From NCBI RefSeq assembly GCF_014850975.1, contig NZ_JACXST010000003.1, forward strand, positions 248,001-312,000: 64,000 nt of DNA, in the 5' to 3' direction. Positions 39,804 through 48,154 of this stretch are shown here, piece after piece. Under the pieces are notes generated by a model. It was not told the DNA's origin and made no database searches. It saw only the letters and a program-made list of their open reading frames with translations. The DNA comes from Methylomonas fluvii (GTDB lineage: Bacteria; Pseudomonadota; Gammaproteobacteria; Methylococcales; Methylomonadaceae). The position numbers and the translations under genes are program-made. The stretch's first letter is position 1. Each line of letters opens with the position of its first letter.

Positions 39804-39880
39804 GGTGGCTAGGTTTTTAGAGATACATGAACATAATTTAGCAGGGTAGTTTACCTTAGCTCGAAAAAGGTGCGGCGATT

Positions 39881-40312
39881 GTGTCGAAAAATCTTGAACA
39901 GAGCATAAATTTTACAGTGGGGCGCTCACGGGCGCTGAGATTCATCGTTAGCGCCATTCACGCTGCGGCGCTGGCGGCATGTTGGCTGAACGCGCTACCG
40001 TCGCCATACAAATGTTTGCTGACGATGCTCGTAATACTAAGTTGGCGAAACAATATGGTATCCGGCGGAATTAGCGTCGCTTATCTGCGCTATACTCCTG
40101 AGCATGGATGGTCGCTGCTTGGAACTGGCGACCACTACGGGTCTATCGAGATTCAAGCGTCAACGGTGGTAACCGGATTACTGATTGCGCTGCATTGGGT
40201 GCATGATAAAGGGAGGTGTGAATCGATGATAATTCTAAAAGATGCAATGAGTAACGACGATTACCGCAAGCTCTCGGTTTGTTTAATTATTTCACGTCAT
40301 GGTCATGGTTGA
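39881..40312 (+). CDS. YgfX-like membrane protein
   Basis: 143 residues, GTG start with AAAGG upstream. Two membrane segments near 22-60 (FIVSAIHAAALAACWLN, CLLTMLVIL) followed by a basic-polar tail with the family pattern LKDAMSNDDYRKLSV. YgfX (CptA) in E. coli is a membrane protein paired with SdhE and reported to affect cytoskeletal proteins. Next to ygfZ as in E. coli, but sdhE is missing from its usual place. Its stop overlaps the start of the HDOD gene (TGATG). Confidence 0.55.
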   Translation: MSKNLEQSINFTVGRSRALRFIVSAIHAAALAACWLNALPSPYKCLLTMLVILSWRNNMVSGGISVAYLRYTPEHGWSLLGTGDHYGSIEIQASTVVTGLLIALHWVHDKGRCESMIILKDAMSNDDYRKLSVCLIISRHGHG

Positions 40313-41181
40313 TGAATGTCGGTGTAAAGCAAACAATTGAAATGCAAATGGGTTCGCTGAAAAACTTGCCGGTTCTGCCCGATGCGAGTCTGCGGATTCT
40401 AGATGCCATCAACACGCCGGACATACCCATAGAAAAGTTGGCGGATGCCTTATCGTTATCGCCTGGTTTAGTCGCCAGATTGCTTGGATTAGCGAATTCT
40501 GCCTATTTCGCCCGTGGCAGAAATGTCTCAGATATTCGTACCGCTATTTTTCAGGTCTTGGGTCTGGATTTGGTGAAGGCCCTGGCACAGGCAATTATTT
40601 TTAATGTCCAATTCGATACGCGCAAATGTCAAGGTTTCGACGCCGAGTATTTTTGGATACGCTCATTAACCACCGCGGTATCCGCACAAAAACTGGCTAT
40701 CGAGATTCCGCAATTGCGTGCATTTACACCATCGACTATTTATTCCGGTGGATTACTTCTTAATATCGGCGTATTGGTGCTCGGCTATGTGCAGCCCGAA
40801 GAGCTGCATCAGGTTTTTGTCGAAAGCAAAAAAACCGGCTTGCCTGTGAGCCAGGGGATTTATCGACAAATGGGGCAGAGTCATTATCAAATCGGTCATT
40901 TTTTATTACATAAATGGCATTTGCCGGTTTTGTACCAGGTGCTATTACACAATTATGAAAATAAGGACTTTGAAGGGATAGAACTGCCCTTGCTGATTTT
41001 ATTGAGGGTTTGTGAACGCTTAAGTGTAGCTGTGATCGCCGGTGAATCCATTAACCTGCAAGAGTTCGAACCGGAATGCCGGAAAATTAAGTTGCCGTTG
41101 GACAATATACGAGAGCTTGCCGAACAACTGGCAGAAAATCAGCCGGCTATGCAAAAACTTGCCGCCATCATGGGGAATTGA
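40312..41181 (+). CDS. HDOD domain protein
   Basis: 289 residues; the ATG at 40312 overlaps the YgfX-like stop, so the genes are translationally coupled. HDOD core: LKNLPVLPDASLRILDAI, GLVARLLGLANSAYFARG, QVLGLDLVKALAQAI, SGGLLLNIGVLVLG. It overlaps the GAF-GGDEF gene in the same way, suggesting the two products work as a pair. Confidence 0.87.
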   Translation: MNVGVKQTIEMQMGSLKNLPVLPDASLRILDAINTPDIPIEKLADALSLSPGLVARLLGLANSAYFARGRNVSDIRTAIFQVLGLDLVKALAQAIIFNVQFDTRKCQGFDAEYFWIRSLTTAVSAQKLAIEIPQLRAFTPSTIYSGGLLLNIGVLVLGYVQPEELHQVFVESKKTGLPVSQGIYRQMGQSHYQIGHFLLHKWHLPVLYQVLLHNYENKDFEGIELPLLILLRVCERLSVAVIAGESINLQEFEPECRKIKLPLDNIRELAEQLAENQPAMQKLAAIMGN

Positions 41182-42380
41182 TGAACCAGCCTAGCGCAAA
41201 CAGTCAAGATGTGAAACTGGCGGGTTTCGGCGTGCAGGATTTACTGATCGATCTAGTCAATGCGCTGTCCGCAGTCAAACAATTATCCGAAATAGACTGT
41301 CAAGTCGATGATGAAAAAGCCCTTATCAGACAAGCTTTGGCAAGCCTTATCCAATATCAAGATATGGAGCGTTGCTCTTTTTTCATCGTGGATAGCGAAG
41401 GCTTATTAAGCAATGTTGCCGGCATTAGTGTGAGCGAGCTTGGCAATCCTGAAGCAAATGTGGATAGGTCTTTGCGCTTTAGAGTAGGGGAAGGCTTGAT
41501 TGGCACTGCTGCTGCGACCGGTGTTTTGCAGCATTGTCAAAATTGCCATGAAGATAAGCGATTTGAAAAAACCGGAAACTCGAACCAATCGCCCGGTTCA
41601 ATTATCAGTGTGCCGGTATTTACTTTCAACCGCACCCTGATTGGCGTTTTAAATGTATCGCATCCGCAAGCCTATTATTTCAACGATTGGCATATCCGTT
41701 TGTTGGAAGTCTATAAAAACATTCTTGGTCAGTTGATCACCACCAGGCGCCTGGTTCAGCATATGGAACAGCAAATTGCTTCCAGGACGGCCGAGTTGGA
41801 GAGCTTGGTTGCTGAAACCAATCAACTTAAAGATCATTTTGCCAGTATGTCCATGCATGACCAATTAACAGGCCTGCATAATCGGCGGTTCTTTTATGAC
41901 CAAGTCGAAGTCGTTATCGCTCACCATAAGCGCTACAAAACCGGTTTTTGTTTGCTGGTGATGGACATTGATCATTTCAAAGTCATTAATGATCGCTTCG
42001 GACATTTGTTCGGCGATCAAGTGCTGACCGGTGTAGCTAAAGCGTTAAAGCGGCAAGTGCGTAACACCGATATTCTGGTACGTTTTGGTGGCGAAGAGTT
42101 TGTAGCGATTTTTACCAATACCCGCTGCGATAGCGGTAAAACATTTGCGGAGCGCATTCGTCAGGAAATCAAAACCCTGGAATGGTCTATTAATAAAGAA
42201 GTGGTTAATTTGACCCTGAGTATTGGCTTATATTGCTTGAATAGCGATTTAATTCAATCCGAACAAACACCAGACATTGATCAAATGATTAATTACGCCG
42301 ATGCGGCGTTGTATCAAGCTAAAGCCAGCGGCCGAGATAAGACGATAGTATTCGGCGAAGCCTGCTCGGATCAGTTGTAA
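41181..42380 (+). CDS. GAF-domain diguanylate cyclase
   Basis: 399 residues from the ATG at 41181, which overlaps the HDOD stop; the TTG three bases earlier is an alternative. A GAF domain at about 45-190 carries a HCQNCHEDKRF segment that could bind metal or heme. A coiled-coil linker follows, then a GGDEF domain with an active site GGEEF at 303-307 and an RNTD inhibitory site five residues before it. Makes c-di-GMP in response to a cytoplasmic signal. Confidence 0.92.
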   Translation: MNQPSANSQDVKLAGFGVQDLLIDLVNALSAVKQLSEIDCQVDDEKALIRQALASLIQYQDMERCSFFIVDSEGLLSNVAGISVSELGNPEANVDRSLRFRVGEGLIGTAAATGVLQHCQNCHEDKRFEKTGNSNQSPGSIISVPVFTFNRTLIGVLNVSHPQAYYFNDWHIRLLEVYKNILGQLITTRRLVQHMEQQIASRTAELESLVAETNQLKDHFASMSMHDQLTGLHNRRFFYDQVEVVIAHHKRYKTGFCLLVMDIDHFKVINDRFGHLFGDQVLTGVAKALKRQVRNTDILVRFGGEEFVAIFTNTRCDSGKTFAERIRQEIKTLEWSINKEVVNLTLSIGLYCLNSDLIQSEQTPDIDQMINYADAALYQAKASGRDKTIVFGEACSDQL

Positions 42381-42656
42381 GAGTATTTTGGATGGTTCTT
42401 TGAGGTATTCATAACCTTAAGTTGTGACTAAAAATATTTAAATTTCCCACTCAGCATAACATCACAGAGTCTCTGTCAGTCCGGTACTTGATTTTTAGGT
42501 AATTACGCATTGTTAGTCTATGTAGGTTATTAACCAAGCCCTATTTTTATTAACGGGTATTCCGTTTGGGTTGAGCTCGCCGAAGCCCAAGCTGGTGTGC
42601 TCTTCGGCAGACTCAGTAACCTCAAGCCATTAAGGCGAACGGCATGAAGGGCCGGG
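42381..42656. other. 276-bp intergenic region with weak palindrome
   Basis: No gene is seen. Around 42565-42595 there is an imperfect hairpin (TTGGG...CCCAA) that contains GAGCTCGCCGAAGCCC, resembling the short palindromic repeats scattered in proteobacterial genomes. No clear terminator T-run follows. Confidence 0.35.
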
Positions 42657-43271
42657 TCAATAATACAAATACCAGCGTCCTGTTCCCCAGTACCAATTGT
42701 AGCGATAGCCGGAATACCAGTTGTTGTAAAAAACCTGTTGCCATCGTCTCCGCCACTGATAATCGGCTTGCTCCGATTGGCGCGCTTTTACTGCCTCTTT
42801 AAGTAAGCTGCTTGCTTCTTTGTCGCCTTTGTTGGCGGTAATGGACAACCATTTTTCAGCCTCGCCCGGATCGGATCCCATTTCGCCAAGACCAGTCAGA
42901 TAAACTCTACCCAAAGCTTTTTGCGCGTCGAAGTTGCCTCTTTCGGCGGATTCACGCATCCACTTGATCGACTTATAGGTATCTTGGCGAACACCGTCAG
43001 CTCTAAAGAAACGCAGAGCCAAATCATAAGCGGCGCGCGGGTCGTTTGCGGCCAGCTCTTCAAGTGCTTTGATTTTTGCAGCGTCTTCAGCGGACATCGC
43101 CGGTTCCGGCTGAAAAGAGGCATAGTCTTTCGGGCGATCTGCACAGCCATTCTCGTCGCAAATTCTGATGGTGTCCGACTTAACTTGTTTTTCTTGATGT
43201 GTACACGCGACAAGGCCAAACGCTACGAATAATACAAATAGCGTTGACAAAAAAGGCTTTTTTGAATGCAT
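42657..43271 (-). CDS. lipoprotein with Sel1-like repeats
   Basis: 204 residues. Signal peptide and lipobox LVAC with the modified Cys at about 23. Two Sel1/TPR-like repeats at about 75-150 (AAYDLALRFFRADGVRQ; AQKALGRVYLTGLGEMG). The C-terminus is rich in Tyr/Trp (YNWYWGTGRWYLYY). Likely an outer-membrane or periplasmic lipoprotein for protein contacts. Divergent from the CsgG-like lipoprotein; both start regions face each other across about 100 bp. Confidence 0.8.
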   Translation of the reverse strand: MHSKKPFLSTLFVLFVAFGLVACTHQEKQVKSDTIRICDENGCADRPKDYASFQPEPAMSAEDAAKIKALEELAANDPRAAYDLALRFFRADGVRQDTYKSIKWMRESAERGNFDAQKALGRVYLTGLGEMGSDPGEAEKWLSITANKGDKEASSLLKEAVKARQSEQADYQWRRRWQQVFYNNWYSGYRYNWYWGTGRWYLYY

Positions 43272-43374
43272 GAGTATTTCCTTTTTCTTTTCATAAGTTT
43301 TGGTCTATTATCGCTCGAATTTTTTAGTTTGCTAGGCGCCATTAACTGAATGGCAATTTTTTGGAGTTTTTTGG

Positions 43375-44241
43375 ATGAGCGTTAAATCAATTCGAGATTT
43401 ATCATTACTGGTCTCTGTTTTTGCTTTTGCCGGCTGTGCGCAACAGCCTGGCTTGCAGACAGGTGGTAGTTCAAATTTAGTCTCTGGTTCTGCCGGCGGA
43501 GCGACCAGCGTCAATGCCAATAAGTCGTTAGAACGTTGCGCCAGCCCGTTGGGTACCTTGGCGGTTAGCGATGGGCGTTTTTCGGGAGCGTCAGGGGTAA
43601 CCACAGTTGATCCGTTAATCCGCTTGGCGGTACAGCAATCCAATTGTTTTATTATCACCGGTATTGGCAATATGAGTACCAGTGCCATGTTGGATCGAAT
43701 CACTGACCAACAAAGAAACTCCGGGGAATACCGCTCAGGTTCAAAACAACATAAAGGCCAGCGTGTTGCGGCTGACTATTTGCTCGACCCGCAGATTATC
43801 GTCGCTAATGAATCGACCGGCGGACAACAGGGTTCCATTGGAGCCGGATTAATCGGTGCCGGATTAGGCGCTGCCGGTTTGGGCGGTTTAGGCGCTATTG
43901 CCGGCGCGGTTTCGCATGCCGTGGAAACTAGAACCACCGATGTGGCACTGACACTGACCGATATTCGTTCGACCGTACAAATTGCCATTTCTCAAGGCAG
44001 TGCCACCGCTAACAATATGAGTACTTCGGGCGGCGGCGCGTTCGGCGGTTGGGGCGGACTTTTTGCCGGCGCGGCGGGCGGCAGCATAGGCATGTACAGC
44101 AGAACTCCGGAAGGCATAGCTACGGCGGCAGCCTTTTTTGACGCTTATAACAATATGGTCCAGTCGCTCAGAAACTATAAAGCGCAGGAAGTGCAAGGCG
44201 GTGGCGGCAGCGGTCAAGGTGGCGTTTTGCAAGTCAAGTAA
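43375..44241 (+). CDS. CsgG-like lipoprotein
   Basis: 288 residues with a lipobox (FAGCAQQ, Cys at about 22). Features of CsgG/HfaB-type proteins: TTVDPLIRLAVQQSNCFIIT, ADYLLDPQIIVANES, and RTTDVALTLTDIRSTVQIAIS. A glycine-rich stretch interrupts it, and the C-terminus is TPEGIATAAAFFDAYNNMVQSL. CsgG proteins form outer-membrane secretion channels, but no curli genes are near. Resemblance is partial, so the role is uncertain. Confidence 0.55.
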   Translation: MSVKSIRDLSLLVSVFAFAGCAQQPGLQTGGSSNLVSGSAGGATSVNANKSLERCASPLGTLAVSDGRFSGASGVTTVDPLIRLAVQQSNCFIITGIGNMSTSAMLDRITDQQRNSGEYRSGSKQHKGQRVAADYLLDPQIIVANESTGGQQGSIGAGLIGAGLGAAGLGGLGAIAGAVSHAVETRTTDVALTLTDIRSTVQIAISQGSATANNMSTSGGGAFGGWGGLFAGAAGGSIGMYSRTPEGIATAAAFFDAYNNMVQSLRNYKAQEVQGGGGSGQGGVLQVK

Positions 44242-44248
44242 CAACCTG

Positions 44249-44274
44249 AGCGCATCGTCTGCAAACGATGCGCT
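44249..44274. repeat. 10-bp perfect hairpin after CsgG-like gene
   Basis: AGCGCATCGT and ACGATGCGCT around a six-base loop. It lacks a T-run, so it is either a weak terminator of the lipoprotein gene or a REP-type palindrome. Confidence 0.6.
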
Positions 44275-44313
44275 ACTCCTCGTGTCGGCGCGGTCATATC
44301 CGTAAATTCCCTG

Positions 44314-44319
44314 TATAAT
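44314..44319 (+). promoter_or_regulatory. -10 box of ychF promoter
   Basis: A perfect TATAAT, 62 bp before the ychF start. The -35 region (about 44291-44296) is poor. Confidence 0.5.
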
Positions 44320-44380
44320 CGTGCCCGCACTCTTCCGGTTTATCCGGCTTCTGTTAAATTAATCCTTCTGTATAAAATCC

Positions 44381-45472
44381 ATGGCACTACATTGCGGAAT
44401 CGTTGGGCTGCCCAACGTCGGTAAATCAACTCTGTTCAACGCGCTTACTAAAGCCACCATTGCGGCTGAAAACTATCCTTTTTGCACGATAGACCCCAAC
44501 GTGGGGGTGGTGGCGGTACCGGACCCGCGCATGGATAAACTGGCGGTCATCGTCAAACCCGAGCGCGTATTACCGACTACGATTGAGTTCGTCGACATCG
44601 CCGGTTTAGTGGCTGGCGCGTCTAAAGGAGAAGGTTTGGGCAACCAATTTCTCGGTAATATTCGCGAGACCGATGCCATTGTCCATGTCGTGCGCTGTTT
44701 TGATGACGACAATGTGATTCACGTTGCCGGCAAGGTCGATCCGATTAACGATATCGAAGTCATCAATACCGAATTGGCTCTGGCCGATATGTCTTCCGTC
44801 GAAAGAGCGTTGCAAAAAGCCGCAAAAGCGTCAAAGTCTGGCAATAAGGACGAACTGGCGAGAAAAGAAGTTCTGGAACGGGTGCTGGATCACCTCAATG
44901 CCGGTGAAGCCGTGCGTACTTTAGGTTTGACCGAAGAGGAAGCCAAGCTTATCAAGGAATTGTGCCTGATCACGATCAAGCCCACGCTGTATGTTGCGAA
45001 TGTTCAAGACAACGGTTTTGAGAACAATCCGATGCTGGACAAAGTCAAAGCGTTTGCCGAAAAAGAAGGCTCAAAGGTCGTCGCTGTTTGCGCGGCTATA
45101 GAAGCCGAAATCGTGCAGCTCGATGAAGACGAAAAGAAAGAATTTCTCGAAGACTTGGGCCTGGAAGAGCCTGGCTTGAACAGAGTGGTGCGTGCCGGCT
45201 ATGAGTTGTTGAATCTCTCGACTTATTTCACCGCAGGCGTCAAAGAAGTCAGAGCTTGGACTATTCCTGTCAACGCCACTGCGCCGCAAGCCGCGGGCGT
45301 CATTCACTCCGATTTCGAAAAAGGTTTCATCCGCGCCGAAGTGGTCTCGTATGCAGATTTTATAGCTTACAACGGCGAACAAGGTGCCAAAGATGCCGGT
45401 AAATGGCGGTTGGAAGGCAAAGAGTATAAAGTTCAGGATGGCGACGTGATGCACTTTCGTTTCAATGTTTGA
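44381..45472 (+). CDS. ychF: Obg-like ATPase YchF
   Basis: 363 residues, the standard length. The P-loop GLPNVGKST is at 9-17, followed by the G3 region EFVDIAGLV. The family-specific G4 motif is NVQD, where E. coli has NVNE; this NxxE region explains its preference for ATP. A coiled-coil arm and a C-terminal TGS domain ([26 protein letters not shown]) complete it. Ribosome-associated ATPase tied to stress response. Its stop codon TGA is part of the -35 box of the tRNA-Met promoter. Confidence 0.96.
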   Translation: MALHCGIVGLPNVGKSTLFNALTKATIAAENYPFCTIDPNVGVVAVPDPRMDKLAVIVKPERVLPTTIEFVDIAGLVAGASKGEGLGNQFLGNIRETDAIVHVVRCFDDDNVIHVAGKVDPINDIEVINTELALADMSSVERALQKAAKASKSGNKDELARKEVLERVLDHLNAGEAVRTLGLTEEEAKLIKELCLITIKPTLYVANVQDNGFENNPMLDKVKAFAEKEGSKVVAVCAAIEAEIVQLDEDEKKEFLEDLGLEEPGLNRVVRAGYELLNLSTYFTAGVKEVRAWTIPVNATAPQAAGVIHSDFEKGFIRAEVVSYADFIAYNGEQGAKDAGKWRLEGKEYKVQDGDVMHFRFNV

Positions 45473-45497
45473 CAATAGAAAAGACGCGTCCTATAAT
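45469..45497 (+). promoter_or_regulatory. consensus sigma70 promoter of tRNA-Met
   Basis: TTGACA at 45469-45474 and TATAAT at 45492-45497 separated by exactly 17 bp, a full consensus match. The -35 contains the ychF stop codon and the -10 lies in the loop of the terminator hairpin. The discriminator is GC-rich (GCGCG). Confidence 0.88.
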
Positions 45498-45508
45498 GCG
45501 CGTCTTTT
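45479..45508 (+). terminator. ychF terminator hairpin overlapping tRNA promoter
   Basis: Ten-base arms AAAAGACGCG and CGCGTCTTTT around a 10-base loop that carries the tRNA -10 box; the right arm ends in the T-run. Stop codon, terminator and next promoter are merged into 40 bp. Confidence 0.75.
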
Positions 45509-45524
45509 CAAAGCTGTTCCCAGT

Positions 45525-45602
45525 GGCGATATAGCTCAATCCGGTTAGAGCGCGGGATTCATAACCCCGAGGTTCCAGGTTCGATCCCCGGTATCGCCAC
45601 CA
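45525..45602 (+). tRNA. tRNA-Met(CAT), elongator type
   Basis: Acceptor GGCGATA pairs with TATCGCC, the anticodon loop reads TTCATAA, the T loop is GGTTCGATCC and CCA is encoded. The first pair G-C and the stem sequences fit an elongator rather than the initiator tRNA. An Ile tRNA read as CAT before lysidine modification cannot be fully excluded. Confidence 0.92.
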
Positions 45603-45610
45603 CTTAAATC

Positions 45611-45643
45611 AAGGACTTGCGTTAATTCGCTAGTCCTTTTTTT
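45611..45643 (+). terminator. Rho-independent terminator of tRNA-Met
   Basis: AAGGACT and AGTCCTT arms with a T-run to 45643, ending the tRNA transcript. Confidence 0.8.
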
Positions 45644-45794
45644 ATGCCTGCGGGACACTGGTGGGACACTTCGAAATAAAAAGCCACAACAAACCGCAAA
45701 ACAACAGGCCGAATTTTTATTGCATTCGCACCGACCTTGCACCAGCTAAATTCACCCAAAACCACCAAACGAAACCGTTTATCCGCACTTATGC

Positions 45795-46084
45795 CCTTTG
45801 GGTAATCCGCCGTTCAGCTTTGCATCGTCCATCTGGTTCGTAACAGTCTGAACTATGTCGGTTTGAAAATGCGCAAACAGATCGCTGCAGACCTCAAACG
45901 GATTTATCAATCGGCTACCGTGGCAGAGCTGAGCAACGCCCGGCTGAGTTCGAGGCGCAATGGAACGGCGATTATCCATCGATTGCCCCGATATGGCGGC
46001 GCAATTTGGAGTCACGTCATCCCGTTCCACCGGAGATACGCCGCATCATTTAAACACCAACTCCATCGAGTCGGTCAATATTAG
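45795..46084 (+). pseudogene. IS256-family (mutator) transposase remnant
   Basis: Frames on the plus strand contain QLCIVHLVRNSLNYVGLK, followed by AADLKRIYQSATV and, one frame away, EFEAQWNGDYPSIAPIWR and PPEIRRII, then NTNSIESVN. These are the C-terminal landmarks of IS256-type transposases (LCIVHLVRNSL; YTTNAIESLN), broken by frameshifts and a stop. Only about 95 codons remain. It lies in the first part of the accessory region after tRNA-Met. Confidence 0.75.
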
Positions 46085-46107
46085 CCAGAGGAAAGTCACT
46101 GTTGACG

Positions 46108-46159
46108 CCGGTTGAAAATTGACCAAGTAAACCGGTAAATTCCGGCTGAAGATTGACCA
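46108..46159. repeat. tandem 18-mers, probable IS21-type end remnant
   Basis: CCGGTTGAAAATTGACCA at 46108-46125 and CCGGCTGAAGATTGACCA at 46142-46159, two mismatches, 34 bp period. IS21-family ends carry such multiple repeats. No istA/istB gene is present. Confidence 0.5.
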
Positions 46160-46286
46160 GGGTTATTAACCTGTCCTGTCCAGAAATTAGACAGGAACCT
46201 AAAGGGTGATAACCATGATCCTACCCCCATGAGTCAGAATAGTTGTCGCCTCAAATTTCGATTCCTTTTGAAATTTGAGATGAACC

Positions 46287-46805
46287 ATGAGCCGTTCCAA
46301 AAAGCAGTATTCTGATGCATTCAAAGACCAAGCGTTGGCGAAAGTCTACAGCCGGGGCAACCGATCCATTCAAACGGTTGCCGATGAATGAAACCTGAGC
46401 ATACATACCTTAAAAACCTGGATGAGCAACGTGGCACCGACGGATACCCCGAAACCCAAACCAGCCAAACGCCCCCAAGATTGGCGCCCGGAAGAACGCT
46501 TGCTGGCACTCCATGAAAGCCATGGCTTGACCGGTGAGGCGCTGAATGCCTGGTGTCGGCAACGCGGGCTATTTGCGCATCAACTCGTCCAGTGGCGAAG
46601 CGATTTTTGCGCTGCCGCTCGACCGCGTTCAGGTGGCGATGACAGTCTGATGCTGCGCGGCCTGAAAGCCGAGAATCAACGTCTGGAGCGCGAACTGAAC
46701 CGTAAGGACAAAGCCCTGGCTGAAGCCGCTGCCTTGCTGATCCTGCAAATACCCACAGGGCACAAGAAAAGGTGCGGGCGCTGTTGGGTGGGCGCGGTCG
46801 AATGA
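46287..46805 (+). pseudogene. IS3 orfA (HTH subunit) with in-frame TGA
   Basis: The frame begins MSRSKKQYSDAFKDQALAKV with a helix-turn-helix of IS3 OrfA type, is interrupted by TGA at 46389-46391 where an aliphatic codon is expected (VADE-stop-NLSIHTLKTW), and resumes to a leucine-zipper-like segment (LKAENQRLERELNRKDKALA) before its final stop at 46805. A truncated product could start at ATG 46422, but it would lack the first HTH helix. Confidence 0.75.
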
Positions 46806-47893
46806 CCTCCCTTCCGCAGCGCCAGCAGCTGGTCGACTCAGTCGCCGAAGCCACGGCGGCCGGTGCTCGCCAGGACCAAGCCTGTGCCGTACTGGGCCTG
46901 AGCCCGCGCACCTTGCAACGTTGGCAGGCCGGGGAAACATTGACGGAAGACCGCCGGCCGCAACGGCACTATACGCCGTCGCATGCCTTGAGCGATGCGG
47001 AGCGGAGTCACCTCTTGGTCGTCGCGAATTCGGCTGAGTTTGCCGATCTGCCGCCCAGCCAGATTGTCCCGCGCCTGGCCGACCAAGGGATTTATCTGGC
47101 GTCCGAATTGACCTTCTACCGCATTCTGAAAGCCGCAAGGCAACTGAAGCACCGCCGTAGCGAGCGCCCCAGCCAGCCCCGTACCCAGCCCAAGGCGCTG
47201 ACGGCCACCGCGCCGAATCAGCTCTATAGCGGGGATATCACCTATCTGCCGGCGGCGGTCAAAGGCCGGTTCTACTATCTCTACCTGTTCCTGGATATTT
47301 TCAGTCGGCAGGTCGTGGGTTGGCAGGTGTTCGAGGCAGAAAGCGGCCAATTGGCCAGCGAGCTGTTACGGGACATCTATCAGCGCGAAGACCTGCGGCC
47401 CCAACAGGTCGTCCTGCATTCGGATAATGGCGGCCCAATGAAAGGCGCCACGATGCTGGCCACCCTGCAACGGCTCGGCATCATGCCGTCCTTTAGCAGA
47501 CCGGCGGTCAGCAACGACAACCCCTATTCGGAATCGTTGTTCAAAACCTTGAAATACCGTCCGCCATACCCGTTGCAACCGTTTGCCGACTTAACGTCCG
47601 CCCGGCACTGGGTGGCTGATCTCGTGCAGTGGTATTTATGACCTTCAGGTTACAACCACGAACACCGCCACAGCGCCATCGGCTTCGTGACCCCGGCGCA
47701 ACGCCATGCCGGCTTGGACCAAGCGCTGCTTGCTCAACGCCAGGCGTTGTACGAACAAGCCAAGGCTCAAACCCCCCGGCGCTGGAGCCGACAGACCCGC
47801 CGCTGGAACCGCGTCCATACCGTGTATCTCAATCCCGATCGGGCCGATACGCAACACACGTCCAACACCACAATCCAGGAGGCCGCCAGCTAG
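46802..47893 (+). pseudogene. IS3 orfB (DDE transposase) with in-frame TGA
   Basis: An rve-type integrase core: first D in YSGDITYLPA, second D in VLHSDNGGPMKGATM, catalytic E in DNPYSESLFKTLKY. TGA at 47639-47641 cuts off the last 84 codons (HEHRHSAIGFVTPAQRHAG onward). The stop lies in what looks like an 18-base in-frame insertion between the codons for WY and N. ATG 46802 overlaps the orfA stop. The remaining product keeps the DDE triad but lacks the C-terminal region. Confidence 0.8.
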
Positions 47894-47970
47894 GGCAATA
47901 TAGCCGCATGAGTTTTTGCATTGAGGCGACAACTAGCTTGAAATTTTCCGAGCTCAACAACCTATCTCGG

Positions 47971-47995
47971 TGTCCGAAAAAAGTTGACCACTACA
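47971..47995. repeat. possible end of another IS3-type element
   Basis: TGTCCGAAAAAAGTTGACCA followed by CTACA resembles known IS3-family terminal repeats. No matching second end was found, so it is a relic. Confidence 0.4.
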
Positions 47996-48154
47996 ATACA
48001 CAATAAATCCTAGACTGAAGGTGCAGTGATGGCGGATCATAAGTAAGCTGTACGCCATAGGTTACATGTTTTGCACGATACCCTGTCAATACTGACAGTT
48101 GTTGCGCGACCTAATCCTGAGTTGTAATTAACCCAAGAAACTGCCGGAGTCAAA

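Larger units (their letters stand above)
46234..47941 (+). mobile_element. IS3-family insertion sequence, inactivated
   Basis: Bounded by inverted repeats at 46234-46254 and 47921-47941 that share TAGTTGTCGCCTCAA plus an outer TCA. It contains an orfA and an orfB overlapping by ATGA, the usual IS3 arrangement. Each ORF carries an in-frame TGA. No target-site duplication was found with certainty. Confidence 0.8.

Noticed and set aside
45545..45742. 65-residue minus-strand ORF over tRNA-Met
   Set aside because: It reads the complement of the tRNA (GDRTWNLG-type peptide), a well-known spurious ORF.
46389..47641. Selenocysteine or stop read-through explaining TGA in the IS3 ORFs
   Set aside because: No SECIS-like hairpin is evident after the TGA codons and the orfB stop sits in an insertion, so decay is the simpler reading.
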